This document shows positions 55,001-63,645 of a stretch of 64,000 bases of DNA, piece after piece. Position 1 is the first letter of the stretch, and every line of letters starts with the position of its first letter. This DNA is from Timema cristinae (Eukaryota > Arthropoda > Insecta > Phasmatodea > Timematidae). The stretch is from contig JBCFYV010003508.1 of assembly GCA_039000515.1 (NCBI GenBank), positions 47,267,265-47,331,264 on the forward strand, read 5' to 3'. Position numbers and translations under genes: made by a program. The notes beneath the pieces were generated by a model. The model ran no database searches and was not told the origin of the DNA. It saw only the letters and a list, made by a program, of their open reading frames with translations.

Positions 55001-58000
55001 AGCTTTATCTCGCTCTCTGTCAACTGTTGCCAAATCTCCTCGCTTTCAGTTATGTCTGAAGGTGGTGTGCTGGGGTAAGAAGGAGCTACTGGCAACATTG
55101 ACTAACCAGTGTTGCCAAACTTGTCTTATATTTGAGAGGAGATTGACCACACACAAGAGAGAAAGACAACGCTGTTTCCCAAGAGTAACCATAAAGTTCC
55201 CTTAGAGATGATATCCAGTTTAGTAAATATCATCAACATTATTTTGGAATTAGCTTATTATATTATATTCCGGTAATATAAAATAATAAACGAATTCCAT
55301 CGTGTGTTTTAATAATAAAGCCTGCAACTTAAAACTCACTCGTAGACACCAACTTGCATGTTGCTGATGGCGTCTTTCATTTGTTCGTCGGCCATTCTGA
55401 GCGTCTGTTGATAACTTTGGAGGTTGTCATCCATGAAGACCATGCGGCGTCTCGAAGCACCGCCTATTGATATATCGACGCCATTTCTGAGGTTCTAAAA
55501 AAAACAAAAAAACAATATGGATGTTTAAGCGTTCGTGAAGATATTTTTTTTTCAATTTTATGCTAAATAGAAGTCTATGAAATATTCTTGAAATTTTTTT
55601 TAATTTTTTTCAACGGGCTTAGCATATTTATGCCTTTGAGCATCAATTTATAATTTATATAACAGCAAATTTTTTTATTGAAATCAAGTGTAAATGTGTA
55701 TTTTAACATCCATTGTTTTTACTGGCAAAGCTTTGAAGTTGTCTCGACCAATTTTTGAAAACAATTTAAAAAGCAAAGTCAAAAGTTTTTGAATCTTCAT
55801 ACACCCCTAATGATATTAGATTAGTAATAATAGTAATAGAAATAAAATATTTGAACCATTTCAAACATCATAACACGAGCAGAGATGACGCAATGAAATA
55901 CCGGTTAAGAAAAATAATTTATGACCTCGAAATTTAGCAATTTTTAAACAATTTTTTTCGTTATCGCCGTGTTCAGGTAATAAGCAGATATGATAATTAC
56001 TCTGATGGTGAGGAAGGAAGAATTTTAAAGGTAATCCATTCACATTTTAAATGGAAGGAGAGTGGGAAATTGTTAAGGGAAAACCATATTCAGTAGACCT
56101 GACCAGGATTCAAACCCTGATGTCCCCGTCATTCACAGGCCAATCCAACACAATAGTAACGCCCTAGACCATTCGGCCACAGGCTGGAAACAGTTCATGG
56201 TGATGATACTAGGAGAGCTAGTCACAATAGAAGAACGCGATTTTTTTAGAGTAATAAACTATCAAATAGAGTTAGATAGACTAATTACCTTAATTATTTA
56301 TAACTAAAATAGTAGCTATATAATTATAATCAAAATATTGGGTGTTAGCCTACACATGTGCTCATGTATACGAACCACCGCCGCTTTCACATATTAATAT
56401 TTTAAGTCATGTGATTTGTGGCTGTCACTTTTGATAGAAAGTAGGTCTATCTCTACTTATAAGCCAAGACCATAGCCAGGGGAGGTTTTGGGGGTTCAAA
56501 CACCCCCCTCCCCCCATTTTTATGAACAAAATATATATGGCTTTATTTATGGTTCAAAATTAAGCTACAAGTACAAATTATGAGGCTGTGTTACAATAAA
56601 AAAGCACTTTAAAGAGCTTCTAGAACTGTTTATCATTTAGAATTTTTTCTAGCTTCCGGCAATTGGGGGATGTTCCCACCAAACTCCCCCCCCCCCCCTC
56701 CTGAAATTAATGGCTGGCTACGGACTTGCTATAAACTAACATTCGTAATATGTAAAAATGTTATCAATATTGATTGACCCCCAAAAAAATTGTGTTTGTA
56801 TTTTATAAAAAAAAAGAGGCCCTTCTTATGTAAATTTGACTGTTGTGATGAGAATTACCTGAGGTTTACCGCTGGAAGTAATTCTCCTAGGAATTCCATT
56901 GCTGGTTCTTCTGTTGTAAGGAGTGATTTCTTCGTTGTTCAAGGCCATCCCATCGCCGCCCTAAACATAATTCATGTCTACCAAATTACCAGTTTGATCC
57001 GTTATTCGCGCGAGTAGGCCACATCAAACAAATACCAATCAAGATGTTCGACAACTTTCTGTCATTATTGTTATATTTCCTCCATGTACAATCCAGAGCT
57101 AGCTATGGCAATCACAAACCAATTATGGCAATTAATAAATATATTTTTAAAACTCTTTGAAACATAATATTAACTAGTCCACAAACTGAGTTCACAAATC
57201 CATTTACAATGTAATCTTTACATAAGCACGACCGTAATATAAGAGTAAGTGAAACGAATTTATATACATTGTTACAGAAACATGTTGAAAAAAAAAGAGC
57301 ACCACATTTCACTATACGAACATAAAGGAAATAATAGATTCTGTTACAGAAATATATCGAATATTGGTCATCATGATTCTCCAAGGATAATCACGGCTCT
57401 CTAAGCTATGTCGACAGCATTTGTTTTTTTTAATTGTTATGTTGCTGCTAATTAGGGGTTAATTAATCCTTTTTGTTTTAGCTTTGTATTCACTATGCTA
57501 ATGGAGCCACTTAAATATAATCTTTAGTTTTGGTAATAAATTAATTTTTATACGTTTTTTGTCTGTCTTTAGAAAGTTAAGGTTTTCCACCATATATAAA
57601 AGTTTTTTTCTATTAGTTTATGAAATTGTTAGCCCCCCACCCCTCTCCCCCAATTTTTAAGCACCCAATTGTTAAATTCCAAACTTATATGGTTACAGGG
57701 GGTGGTCCTTTTACCAACTTGGGGAATTTAATTAGTTTGTTTCCATGCTGAAAACTTGATTTTCTAATTCATTTGAAAATGTATTAATTTTCTGCCCCCT
57801 TTCTTAGTTTTTACACATTCCCATTTTGAAATTTTAAAAGGTATTTGGATATTGTATATGTTTTTTTTCACTTTCTTGCTAAACTTCATCGTTTAACAAC
57901 ATAGAAAACAATGTTGTACATTAGTTGTAGTATACATTTTAAGTTCTTTCATTTCCCGGGACTCAATTTTGAAATACATAAAATTTCAGACCCTTATATT

Positions 58001-61000
58001 GTTTGAGGTGGTCCTTATACCTGCATGAAAAATGTAAATCTTCTAATGCTGTGTGAAATAGTTTATTCTTTTAGTTTTGAAACACTTCATTACACCAGCC
58101 CCTTTTACAAACCACAAATATTTAACATTTATTTGGTTGTTTAATCCCGACCTCTACATTCTGACAAATTTAAATTTTCTAACACACTTTTTTTATTTTA
58201 CTTCCCTATAACATACTTGCTGAATTTCGGTTTAATACCACACATAGTGAAGTAGTTTTTTTCTTTCAGTTTTTGAAATTTTAAACCACCCAACCCTCAT
58301 TTCTCTAAATTCCACTTAGAATTTTCCAATATTAAACTTATTTGGTTACTTAAAGTTGTACTTCTACCTGCCTGCCAAATTTAAATTTTCTACCACATTG
58401 ATTTTGGAAGCTTTGAAACTTTCCTCCCTCCTTTCCCCCACCCTTTTGTCTCCAACTCGCTCTTTGAAATTTCATATATCGATATTTATTTAGCTACCAG
58501 GATTAGTATTTCTACGTGTGTGTTGATTTTTAATTTTCTTCCTCATTTAATCCTTTTTTTTACTTCTAATTATAGACTCCCCCTATTTCCTAAAGCTCCT
58601 TTTTGAAATTTCCCATTTTTACATTTTTCTGGTTATATGGGGCAATCCCTCCTACCTTCCTTGCAGATTTCATATTTACCGCTCATCTTGAAGTGCTCAT
58701 ATTCTTCTGGACACACACACACACACACACACACACTTTCTGTTTTTACATAAATAGAGAGAAAGAGATAGATAGATGTATAGATAAATAAGTAGATGGA
58801 TAGATAGAGTGAATCAAATAGAAGAATGTATGGAAATAAAAGAAAATTGACAAAGCAGTTAGGTATGCTCTCCCTAGAAATATTTCAAGATCCACCACTG
58901 AGGTATTTTATCGTCTAATTACTTTGATCTATAACGTGCGACTTAATTTTCCAAGCTATTTCTTTTAAAGTAAGTACACTTTCTTAACTAAATGATTATA
59001 TCGGAGCATAATGTACTAATTTAAATCTAGGTCATACACAACACCTTGCCCCTTACCCGTAAATTTACTACCACAAAAAAGGGAAACCTCACTTTCCACC
59101 AACGACACATTTTCCTACCACGCCAGGAATGGAACCCAAGCACCTCTAGCTCAGACTCACTACCAAGCTAAAGGGCCAGTTTCATAGTCAAATTTAGTAC
59201 GCCTCAAGTGCGGTGCTATACTAAATACCTACCTGAATTTGAATGGAATGGGCCAGTTTCATGCGCAAAACTGGCCCATTCCATTTTTGTCTAGGTAGGT
59301 GACGTCCTGTATTTAGTATAGCACCGCACTTGAGGCGTACTAAGTCAGTCTATGAAACTGGCCCAAAGTCTCTGACTGAGAAACGTTAAAAGTACTCACG
59401 CGAACCGTGTGACCGTCGACAGCTCCGTCTTTCGAGACGATGAAGAAGGTCTCGATGTTGTTTTTCTTCAAGAAGGAACTCCTCCGGGCTCCGTTCCCGG
59501 ACCTGAATCTGTATTCACTCCCCAAGAACTCCAACGTCTTCTTGGTTACGTGGACCTGTCTGGGAGGAAACACGTCGACCACTTTATTTAGACATTCCAC
59601 GCAGCCACAACTTTAAACTCGGAATGACAGTCCGTTCCCATTAGGTTTGTCACTCACACAAACACACACTTTTATTAGTATACATAAATAATTAGTAAAT
59701 CACGTATCATTGTTTACTAATGTTTTATCACAGATAAACACAACATTAAACTTTTAACTGGTATTATGATGATATATTGTACATATAAATCAGCACTTTT
59801 TGTAATCATGTTCTCTTGATTTGTTGATATTGTCTGATACATTTTAAACTTTAAAGATAAATAAAAAGTCATAAATTTAGTTAGTTTATCTGAGCCTGAC
59901 GGAAAAATTATCACCCGCGTGAACACAAAAAATATGCAATAAGGATTTTAAAAAAAGAACTATGTGAGAATAAAGTTTGGATGAGGAATTGTTCTCTGGT
60001 TTAAAACATTGTTTTCCAAATTTTTGACAGTTTAATAGCCCTTTTGGGGGCCCCGGCCTAACCTATGTACCCCTTATAGACCTTTATATACATACAAAAT
60101 TACCTTTTTCCTTGTCAGTTACAAACGGTCGTTCTAAATTTTAATCAAACCTTAGTATTAAAATATGACCGAGGAATGACTCTGGGCACGGGACGATTCC
60201 TGGATAGATCAGCGGTTAGAGCATTGGCATACTAAGCCAAAGGTCCGGGGTTCGATTCCCGTGTCCATTTTCAGAATATTATATCTAGATAGAGAATTAT
60301 TCCTCACTAAAAAGCATAAATAATAGCCTCGGCTATTTTATTCTTAATATTAAGCTAAACAAAGCCGTTACATAGGGGAAAAAGTGCTTATAAAAGTATA
60401 TGACAGCATGACGAAATCCTCTATGATCTGTTGATCATGCTTCTTCATCTTCATCATCATCATCATCAACATCATCATCCACAGTTAGGGTCTGTCTGGG
60501 ACATAAGCCTCTCCATTTACTCCTGTCCTCCTAATACCTTGTTCCTCTCTCTCTCTCTCTCACCTTGTCCATCATTGTCCCTCTCTTATAATGAATACAA
60601 CTCAGTGATGTGTCACGGCTTTCTCCAAGGCCGGTGCAAGGAGAGCAGCTCATCACAGGAGGTAGTCAGTCACTCGTTCACTCACCCAGGAAGTCCAGCT
60701 TGCTCCATGTGGTTAGCGATGATGACGTCATGCGACCACACGTCATACTGCCACTTGCACACCCCTAGCAGTCCACTGAACACCTTCCCTGAGTGAACAC
60801 CTATACGCATGTTCAGACGGTCGTTCAGTTTGCGGTCCTCCCTGGACAACAACATTGGTTTCAGTTGGATGTCATTTAGAGGGGGAAGGTGAGGTCTTAG
60901 CGAGGGAAGATGGGGTGGAAAGTCCTCATAAGCTAGCTTGAGTTGAAGCGGATGTAGGGAACGCGAGTTAAGGGCAGTGTTTGTGCTGTTTTAATAGAAA

Positions 61001-62740
61001 AACATTTGTTGGTCAAAATAAATCAAATATTTCTAGAGTAGAAAACAGAGTTATAAGTTTCTTCACCTGGTAATATCAACAGTTGTTGAATATCTGTCAA
61101 GGGTGTCCTGGAATTTAATGACAACTTTTTCTCTTCATTTATTAGGCTTCTCATTTAATGCTAATGTGCTTATAACAAATTTCCAAAAACTCTTAGGACT
61201 TATATTTGTAGAAAACTAACCTTTATGTTTATACTGTAGCTCCTGACACCTCCATCTGAAATTTTTGAGCCCCTGAAACCCCCTTCCCAACTTTATGGGC
61301 TCTTGACACCTTCTTCCTAACTTTCTGAGCTCCTGACACCTCCTCTACAACTTTCTGGGCTCCTGACACCCCTCTACAACTTTCTGAGCTCCTGACACCA
61401 CCTCTACAACTTTCTGGGCTCCTGACTCCCTTCCTAACTTTCTGAGCCCCTGAAACCTCCTTCCCAACTTTCTGGGCTCCTGAAACCTCATCTCCTACTT
61501 TCTCCCCTGAACCCTTTCCCAACTTTCTGAGCCCCTGAAACCTCCAACCCAACTTTCTGGGCTCCTGATACCTCCTCTCCAACTTTCTCCCTTGACCCCT
61601 TTCCCAACTTTCTGAGCCCCTGAAACCTCCAACCCAACTTTCTGGGCTCCTGATACCTCCTCTCCAACTTTCTCCCTTGACCCCTTTCCCAACTTTCTGA
61701 GCCCCTGAAACCTCCAACCCAACTTTCTGGGCTCCTGATACCTCCTCTCCAACTTTCTCCCCTGACCCCTTTACCAACTTTCTGAGCCCCTGAAACCTCC
61801 AACCCAACTTTCTGGGCTCCTGATACCTCCTCTCCAACTTTCTCCCCTGACCCCTTTACCAACTTTCTGAGCTCCCAACACAGGTTTATGAACATTAAGA
61901 TATATTTACTCATCTCACCTGACCTTCCTTATGATGGAGATCATATCCAGCCCCAGTTTGACGCAGCTACTGGCGTGGGACGGGTTCGAGTCAGGGATCC
62001 CAGACACACAGTTGTAACAATCACCCAGAAACTTGATCCGGAGTACATTTCGAGTCTGAACAAACCAACAAGCCAAATATAACTGAGGTTGAATTAAGGA
62101 CCTCTCAAAACCTAAATTAATCTCACGGAAGAACTCATTTGGTGTTAACACTTAACTGGACCTCTATCAGTGGTCACAAGGATAAGGGCGTCAGTCTAGC
62201 CGACAGATTTCAGAGGATGGAGAATTTGATGTTGGAATATTGGCCAGATGGACTAGGAGTGGTTTTTTTTAAATATATTTTTGTTATCACCACATCTTAC
62301 TACCTACCTGTTTAGGTTATACACATATATGATAAATATTCTAACGAGGTAGGAATGAGAAAGGAGGCATTTTAGAGATAATCTACCCGCAGTCACGTGG
62401 AAGGAGAGTGGGAAACCATTTAGGGAAAACCACCCTCAGTAGACCCGGCCGGGATTCGAACCACGATTTCCCCATCACCAGCAGGCCAGTCCAACACGAG
62501 AGCGACGACTTAGACCGTTCGGACTTTCTCGTAGCTGCGAGAGTGGAATAAAAGGGAGGGGGTGTAAGGGACATAAATACAAACTTTTCACAAACCTCTG
62601 ACGCATCGTCGAACCTCCCAAAGAGCTCATTGAGCGTCTCGACGAGTTTGTTGACAGGTAAAGAGACGGTCAACTGGGAGTAGTTGACAACATCGGCGAA
62701 CAGGATGCTGACGTTCGAGTGCTCCTTGACGTACATGTCG
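39836..62740 (-). CDS. Transmembrane adenylate cyclase (class III), 3' part
   Basis: Fifteen exons on the minus strand, lettered A to O from 5' to 3', encode roughly 790 residues; the N-terminus, first membrane cassette and first part of C1 lie beyond the window. The enzyme makes cyclic AMP from ATP at the plasma membrane. Order: C1 (exons A-D), C1b linker (E-F), six membrane helices (G-J), C2 (K-O). C1 keeps both metal-binding aspartates ([16 protein letters not shown]). C2 keeps the adenine-site lysine (VEKIKMAGW), the aspartate of YDIWG, and the later N and R (FNMALRMDSTG), though exon N is damaged. KVKGKG-type [11 protein letters not shown] closes C2. Motifs such as [14 protein letters not shown] and VVNYSQL differ from vertebrate types and suggest a divergent, perhaps ACX-like, insect member; the subfamily is not settled. 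Introns contain many arrays and transposons. Confidence 0.93.
40787..40903 (-). CDS. Adenylate cyclase exon N, damaged
   Basis: The acceptor 'gcttgtttcag' and phase 1 fit exon M exactly (G + GA = Gly). In shifting frames it reads [31 protein letters not shown] and GRIQ, the core of C2. At least four single- or two-base gaps break the frame, and the donor lacks its expected G. Indels are also dense in the array just beyond, so assembly error is likely; pseudogenisation is the alternative. Confidence 0.82.
40955..41510. repeat. 18-bp minisatellite, noisy
   Basis: Unit 'gaggagaggtctactgac', about 30 copies. The centre (41080-41350) is full of one-base losses, whereas the ends are clean; this is typical of poor consensus in an array. 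Confidence 0.9.
41500..41630 (+). mobile_element. SINE family A, body and tail
   Basis: 'ctaaatggttcccacgccaa' to 'gaacaggtagtaagacgcgg'; the head has been lost into the flanking array. Confidence 0.6.
41960..42965 (+). repeat. LINE-derived minisatellite of about 51 bp
   Basis: About 20 units of 'attaggaatgaagttaatga' plus 'ggagcatgttagctgtcatg' plus 'aggagaaacaag'. Translation gives repeated RRNKIRNEV, matching the single-copy LINE segment at 39300. Units at 42160-42330 are indel-rich. Confidence 0.92.
42966..43085 (+). mobile_element. LINE 3' end with (GAT)n tail
   Basis: Continues from the array: 'caggctggaaacagttgttg' then about eight GAT triplets, the 3' tail of this LINE family. Confidence 0.75.
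43344..43566 (-). CDS. Adenylate cyclase exon M (C2)
   Basis: [34 protein letters not shown] and VGQDFTLRV. Acceptor 'gtttgtccgcag', donor G|GTCAGT, phase 1. Confidence 0.95.
43690..43875 (-). mobile_element. tRNA-derived SINE (family A)
   Basis: Body 'aatttagaagaaatataacc' and decayed head near 43830-43870, in the intron between exons L and M. Confidence 0.65.
43887..44390. mobile_element. MITE, about 0.5 kb, copy 2
   Basis: Ends 'attcacactctcactgaaga' and, inverted, 'ttcagcaaacgtgtgaat'. Highly similar to 35947-36452 in the same orientation. It directly abuts the distal end of the 42-bp array. Confidence 0.87.
44405..44925 (-). repeat. 42-bp minisatellite spanning the exon L splice donor
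   Basis: On the minus strand each unit has 24 exon bases ending 'tgtgactttgataag' followed by the donor and 18 intron bases 'gtgggctatctctggaat'. There are twelve AAG|GTGGG donors including the native one; a few units lost a base. 42 is a multiple of three and the frame is open. Confidence 0.97.
44897..45078 (-). CDS. Adenylate cyclase exon L (C2)
   Basis: [20 protein letters not shown], then [18 protein letters not shown] and NHIICDFDK. Acceptor 'aactgttgcag', donor AAG|GTGGGT. The second C2 strand region is more divergent than in vertebrate cyclases. Confidence 0.95.
45295..45650. mobile_element. MITE with GGCCGTAG ends
   Basis: 'atggccgtagtcaggagggt' at one end and 'ggctaaggcctt' at the other. 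Interior matches 28995-29205 inverted and 56465-56728 direct. Confidence 0.7.
46043..46273 (+). CDS. Possible nested small gene, 76 residues
   Basis: Opposite strand, inside the intron between cyclase exons K and [21 protein letters not shown] starts it, and it ends [20 protein letters not shown] and TSSSCKL. An acceptor-like 'ccttattacag' lies 11 bp before the ATG, and the frame is open upstream too, so it could be a last exon. A cluster of AATAAA-like signals follows. Family unknown; it may be chance. Confidence 0.35.
   Translation: MSNQPESQNLNYSPVIGQDFQSTLVQSSISSEFEKYTREETNPRDGDNTCVACRHMFNNNIVYGDWDSCTSSSCKL
46520..46895 (+). mobile_element. LINE 3' fragment with ATG-rich tail
   Basis: Translates [20 protein letters not shown] then FGHVKRM, the LINE C-terminal signature, followed by purine-rich sequence and a (GAT)n-like tail. 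Confidence 0.8.
47161..47284 (-). CDS. Adenylate cyclase exon K (start of C2)
   Basis: [20 protein letters not shown] and [13 protein letters not shown], the conserved helix leading into C2. Acceptor 'ctgtttcag', donor G|GTAAGG, phase 1. Confidence 0.95.
47330..47490 (+). mobile_element. tRNA-derived SINE (family A)
   Basis: 'gaggttttgaatctcgttcg' B-box region, then 'cacatgcgggtacacttctt' and a tail ending 'agtaaaacgtggtgataa'. Confidence 0.7.
47894..47989 (-). CDS. Adenylate cyclase exon J (membrane)
   Basis: [20 protein letters not shown] then [12 protein letters not shown]: last helix of the second cassette. Acceptor 'gacgttgcag', donor CAG|GTCAGT, phase 0 both sides. Confidence 0.93.
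48278..48525. mobile_element. MITE, about 0.25 kb, copy 1
   Basis: Ends 'atctctaagggaactgc' and, inverted, 'gcagtttcctcagagat'. Shares 'gaaggtggtgtgctggggta' with 54972-55212. Confidence 0.8.
48880..49145. repeat. 33-bp AT-rich tandem repeat, about eight copies
   Basis: Unit 'aactttattcttcgtaatta' plus 'atagctaacttaa'. It starts about 120 bp into the intron after exon I. Confidence 0.9.
49263..49406 (-). CDS. Adenylate cyclase exon I (membrane)
   Basis: [20 protein letters not shown] and [18 protein letters not shown], two helices. Donor TCG|GTAAGG. Its acceptor 'ctgttcccccag' is the repeated element of the array beyond. Confidence 0.95.
49404..50920 (-). repeat. 41-bp minisatellite spanning the exon I splice acceptor
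   Basis: On the minus strand each unit ends 'atgtgactgttcccccag' and then repeats the first exon bases CAAG. About 37 near-identical copies therefore each hold a polypyrimidine tract and AG. Variant sites include gggagct/gggtgct, gctctt/gctttt and cacata/catata. Confidence 0.98.
50965..51085 (+). mobile_element. SINE family A, body and tail
   Basis: 'ttcacactctctccatgaaa' to 'aataatccagaagggtga'-like tail; head missing. Confidence 0.5.
51095..51360 (+). mobile_element. tRNA-derived SINE (family D)
   Basis: 'ccccgtggtacagtggtcgg' and 'gggttcaattcccgactggt' are good polymerase III A and B boxes, but extra bases between T arm and acceptor rule out a normal tRNA. A unique body follows. Confidence 0.65.
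51361..51930. other. Intronic, no clear feature
   Basis: AT-rich sequence between exons H and I. Confidence 0.45.
51931..52324 (-). repeat. 30-bp minisatellite spanning the exon H splice donor
   Basis: Thirteen exact-length units on the minus strand: 12 exon bases (atgctggagctg) then GTAATATTCC and eight more. Units 2-7 and 8-13 share the same variant order, so the array has doubled as a block of about six units. 30 is a multiple of three and the frame stays open throughout. Confidence 0.97.
52313..52570 (-). CDS. Adenylate cyclase exon H (membrane)
   Basis: [40 protein letters not shown] and the helix [20 protein letters not shown]. Acceptor 'accgttacag', donor CTG|GTAATA, phase 0 at both ends. 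Confidence 0.95.
52690..53000 (-). mobile_element. Two SINE family A copies in tandem
   Basis: Heads near 52785-52860 ('gggttcgaaccacaatctcc') and 52980-53000, bodies 'gcatttgcttaaaggaagat' and 'actcgcgtttgcgtggagag'. Confidence 0.7.
53370..53475 (-). mobile_element. SINE family A fragment
   Basis: 'ttagcgtggagagaggatgg' with 'gccaagattcgaacctttgt'. Confidence 0.6.
53940..54180 (-). repeat. Noisy tandem repeat over the exon G donor
   Basis: Three to four degraded units share 'atgccatcatgc', 'caaggtcgg' and 'ggcatgctta'. On the minus strand they repeat the end of exon G (GMMAIQ region) and its donor side, with many one-base losses. Confidence 0.7.
54166..54336 (-). CDS. Adenylate cyclase exon G (membrane)
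   Basis: [20 protein letters not shown], then [20 protein letters not shown]. Acceptor 'gttctgtctgtccag' continues exon F in phase. The 3' end is uncertain: the best donor (CCCAG|GTAGGC) gives phase 2, which does not match exon H, so an indel within the repeated end is likely. Confidence 0.85.
54374..54735. repeat. Degenerate short tandem repeat upstream of exon G
   Basis: Irregular units built from 'gggagctactgccac' and 'ctctgggagctatggc', 14-30 bp, then 'ccctctggaggaggactac'. It starts about 40 bp upstream of the exon G acceptor on the minus strand. Confidence 0.8.
54972..55212. mobile_element. MITE, about 0.25 kb, copy 2
   Basis: Direct relative of 48278-48525 with ends 'gctgagggaactgcgg' and 'cataaagttcccttagagat'. 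Confidence 0.8.
55340..55494 (-). CDS. Adenylate cyclase exon F (C1b)
   Basis: [20 protein letters not shown] and [20 protein letters not shown]. Donor GA|GTGAGT, phase 2. The M-x-D-x-x-x-x-A-I-x-x-M pattern is typical of the linker before the second cassette. Confidence 0.93.
55495..55984. other. Intronic, no clear feature
   Basis: AT-rich. Confidence 0.45.
55985..56190 (-). mobile_element. tRNA-derived SINE (family A)
   Basis: Minus-strand head with 'ggccgaatggtctagggcgt' and 'gggtttgaatcctggtcagg', body 'aattgttaagggaaaacca'. Confidence 0.8.
56465..56728. mobile_element. MITE, third copy of the GTAGCC family
   Basis: 'caagaccatagccagggg' to 'ggctggctacggacttg'; interior 'aagagcttctagaactgttt'. 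Confidence 0.75.
56859..56960 (-). CDS. Adenylate cyclase exon E (C1b)
   Basis: 34 codons, phase 0 on both sides: [20 protein letters not shown] then [14 protein letters not shown]. Acceptor 'attatgtttag', donor CAG|GTAATT. Composition fits a variable linker; the phases support it as a real exon. Confidence 0.75.
57600..58690. repeat. Ancient degenerate tandem repeat
   Basis: Phrases like 'caaatttaaattttctaaca', 'atttggttac' and 'cccccaccc' recur every 150-200 bp, about six times, in the large intron between exons D and E. A (CA)n run lies at 58710-58735 and a GATA-rich tract follows. Confidence 0.6.
58965..59172 (-). mobile_element. SINE (family C)
   Basis: 'gattatatcggagcataatg', 'tttaaatctaggtcataca' and a minus-strand head with 'gggttccattcctggcgtgg'. 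Confidence 0.6.
59173..59364. mobile_element. Palindromic MITE with GGGCCAGTTTCATAG ends
   Basis: The arms (gggccagtttcatagtcaa..., ...tctatgaaactggccc) match inversely over more than 70 bp, with a second inverted GGGCCAGTTTCAT core in the centre. Harbinger-like ends; it lies 36 bp from exon D. Confidence 0.88.
59400..59559 (-). CDS. Adenylate cyclase exon D (end of C1)
   Basis: [20 protein letters not shown] and [17 protein letters not shown]. Acceptor 'gtttcctcccag', donor CGC|GTGAGT. Confidence 0.95.
60200..60290 (+). mobile_element. tRNA-like SINE head
   Basis: 'tggatagatcagcggttaga' and 'ggtccggggttcgattcccg' are strong A and B boxes. The anticodon arm (ttggc/gccaa) pairs, but the T stem has a mismatch and the loop would give an unused ACT anticodon, so it is not counted as a tRNA gene. 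Confidence 0.5.
60440..60565 (-). mobile_element. LINE 3' tail
   Basis: (CAT)n-rich start followed by 'ccacagttagggtctgtctg' and CT-rich sequence, the inverted form of the LINE tail. Confidence 0.5.
60686..60841 (-). CDS. Adenylate cyclase exon C (C1)
   Basis: [40 protein letters not shown] and [12 protein letters not shown]: very typical C1 core. Acceptor 'gttgtccag', donor GG|GTGAGT. Confidence 0.97.
60945..61185. mobile_element. Half copy of the 37926-38315 MITE
   Basis: 'gatgtagggaacgcgagtta' and 'ttgttgaatatctgtcaag' match one arm and the centre; the other arm is missing. Confidence 0.75.
61229..61870 (-). repeat. Minisatellite in the intron after exon B
   Basis: Modules 'aactttctgggctcctgata', 'cctcctctcc', 'aactttctcccctgacccct' and 'ttctgagcccctgaaacctc' recur, forming a higher-order unit of about 85 bp at the exon-proximal side. 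It begins about 50 bp inside the intron from the exon B donor. Long open frames here are repeat artefacts. Confidence 0.93.
61919..62055 (-). CDS. Adenylate cyclase exon B (C1)
   Basis: [20 protein letters not shown] then [15 protein letters not shown]. The aspartate of GDCY is the second metal ligand; the usual second Tyr of GDCYYC is Asn here. Donor AG|GTGAGA, phase 2. Confidence 0.97.
62280..62525 (-). mobile_element. tRNA-derived SINE (family A), fairly complete
   Basis: Tail 'ctacctgtttaggttataca', body, then minus-strand head with 'ggccgggattcgaaccacga' complement; it ends about 70 bp from exon A. Confidence 0.82.
62596..62740 (-). CDS. Adenylate cyclase exon A (C1, first exon in window)
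   Basis: [20 protein letters not shown] then [20 protein letters not shown] and [13 protein letters not shown] carries the first metal aspartate. Acceptor 'gttcgtcctgtag', donor GAG|GTTTGT. Confidence 0.97.
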
Positions 62741-62910
62741 CTACAGGACGAACAAAGAGGACATGTACACGTAATATTAAAAATAACATCCTACCACGAT
62801 TATTATGGAGCTGATACTGTTTTATTTTCCAGTGTGTCCAACCAAACTATATTTGAAGTCCCCATTCTTTTACAGATTTTCCAGAACCAATTTCTAAATT
62901 TTCCAGTCAC

Positions 62911-63645
62911 TATACAGGATGTTCCCGGGTTAAACGGCTGAACTTTGGGAAGTGGCGGTAGATTAATAAACTAACTCAAACTGTATCTTGAGATTTGATA
63001 GTTCTGGCTTCCTCTTCGCGCAAACAGCTAGAAACTAACTCAAAACACGGAGATCCTCGGCAATGGTAGTTTTCCTGGAAGAAGGATCGGTCGTGGTGGC
63101 CTGTGGTCTGTCCTCTGCGTTCACCTGATTTAACGCCATCATTTATTTATTGTTGTATGGAGAGCTCTCAATTAAAAGTGTCTGAAGTGTCTGTTAATGA
63201 CCTTCAATCATTACGACAAAGGATGACGCAAGTGTCCGAAGAAACAACAGTCGCACAATGTCGGTCAGCCACTCGTTCTGTCATTGATAGGTGCAATGTC
63301 GGTCAACCCTGGTTCTGTCAGTGATAGGTGCAATGTCGGTCAACCCCTGGTTCTGTCAGTGATAGGTGCAATGTCGGTCAACCCCTGGTTCTGTCAGTGA
63401 TAGGTGCAATGTCGGTCAACCCCTGGCTGTTCTGTCAGTGATAGGTGCAATGCTGGTCTCCGGCTGGAGGCCGTCAATTTGAACAAAATACATAAATAAA
63501 ATTACCAACCTATCTAGTTTTTATTATTTTTTGTTCACGTGGAAAGAAATCTAAGACCAGCAAATCTCCAAAATACATTTTAAGTTCGTTTTTGATCCCC
63601 TACCACTCCCTAAAGTTTAGTCGTTGAACGTGGAACATCCTGTAT
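62911..63645. mobile_element. Tc1/mariner-like element with transposase remnant
   Basis: Ends 'tatacaggatgttccc' and 'gaacatcctgtata' with TA at both flanks; the inverted ends extend about 36 bp (gctgaactttggg / ctaaactttaggg). At 63103-63324 on the plus strand CPLRSPDLTP and SEVSVNDLQSLRQRM match the C-terminal end of such transposases (usually W-P-P/A-R-S-P-D-L-T-P). Only this end remains. Confidence 0.85.
63270..63450. repeat. 37-bp tandem repeat inside the mariner-like element
   Basis: Five units of 'gataggtgcaatgtcggtca' plus 'acccctggttctgtcagt', expanded from transposon sequence. Confidence 0.93.

Noticed and set aside
60200..60275. tRNA gene
   Set aside because: T-stem mismatch and an ACT anticodon that is not used; most likely a SINE head.
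61229..61913. Open frames of 85-202 codons on the minus strand
   Set aside because: Products of a minisatellite in a cyclase intron, with no start context or homology.
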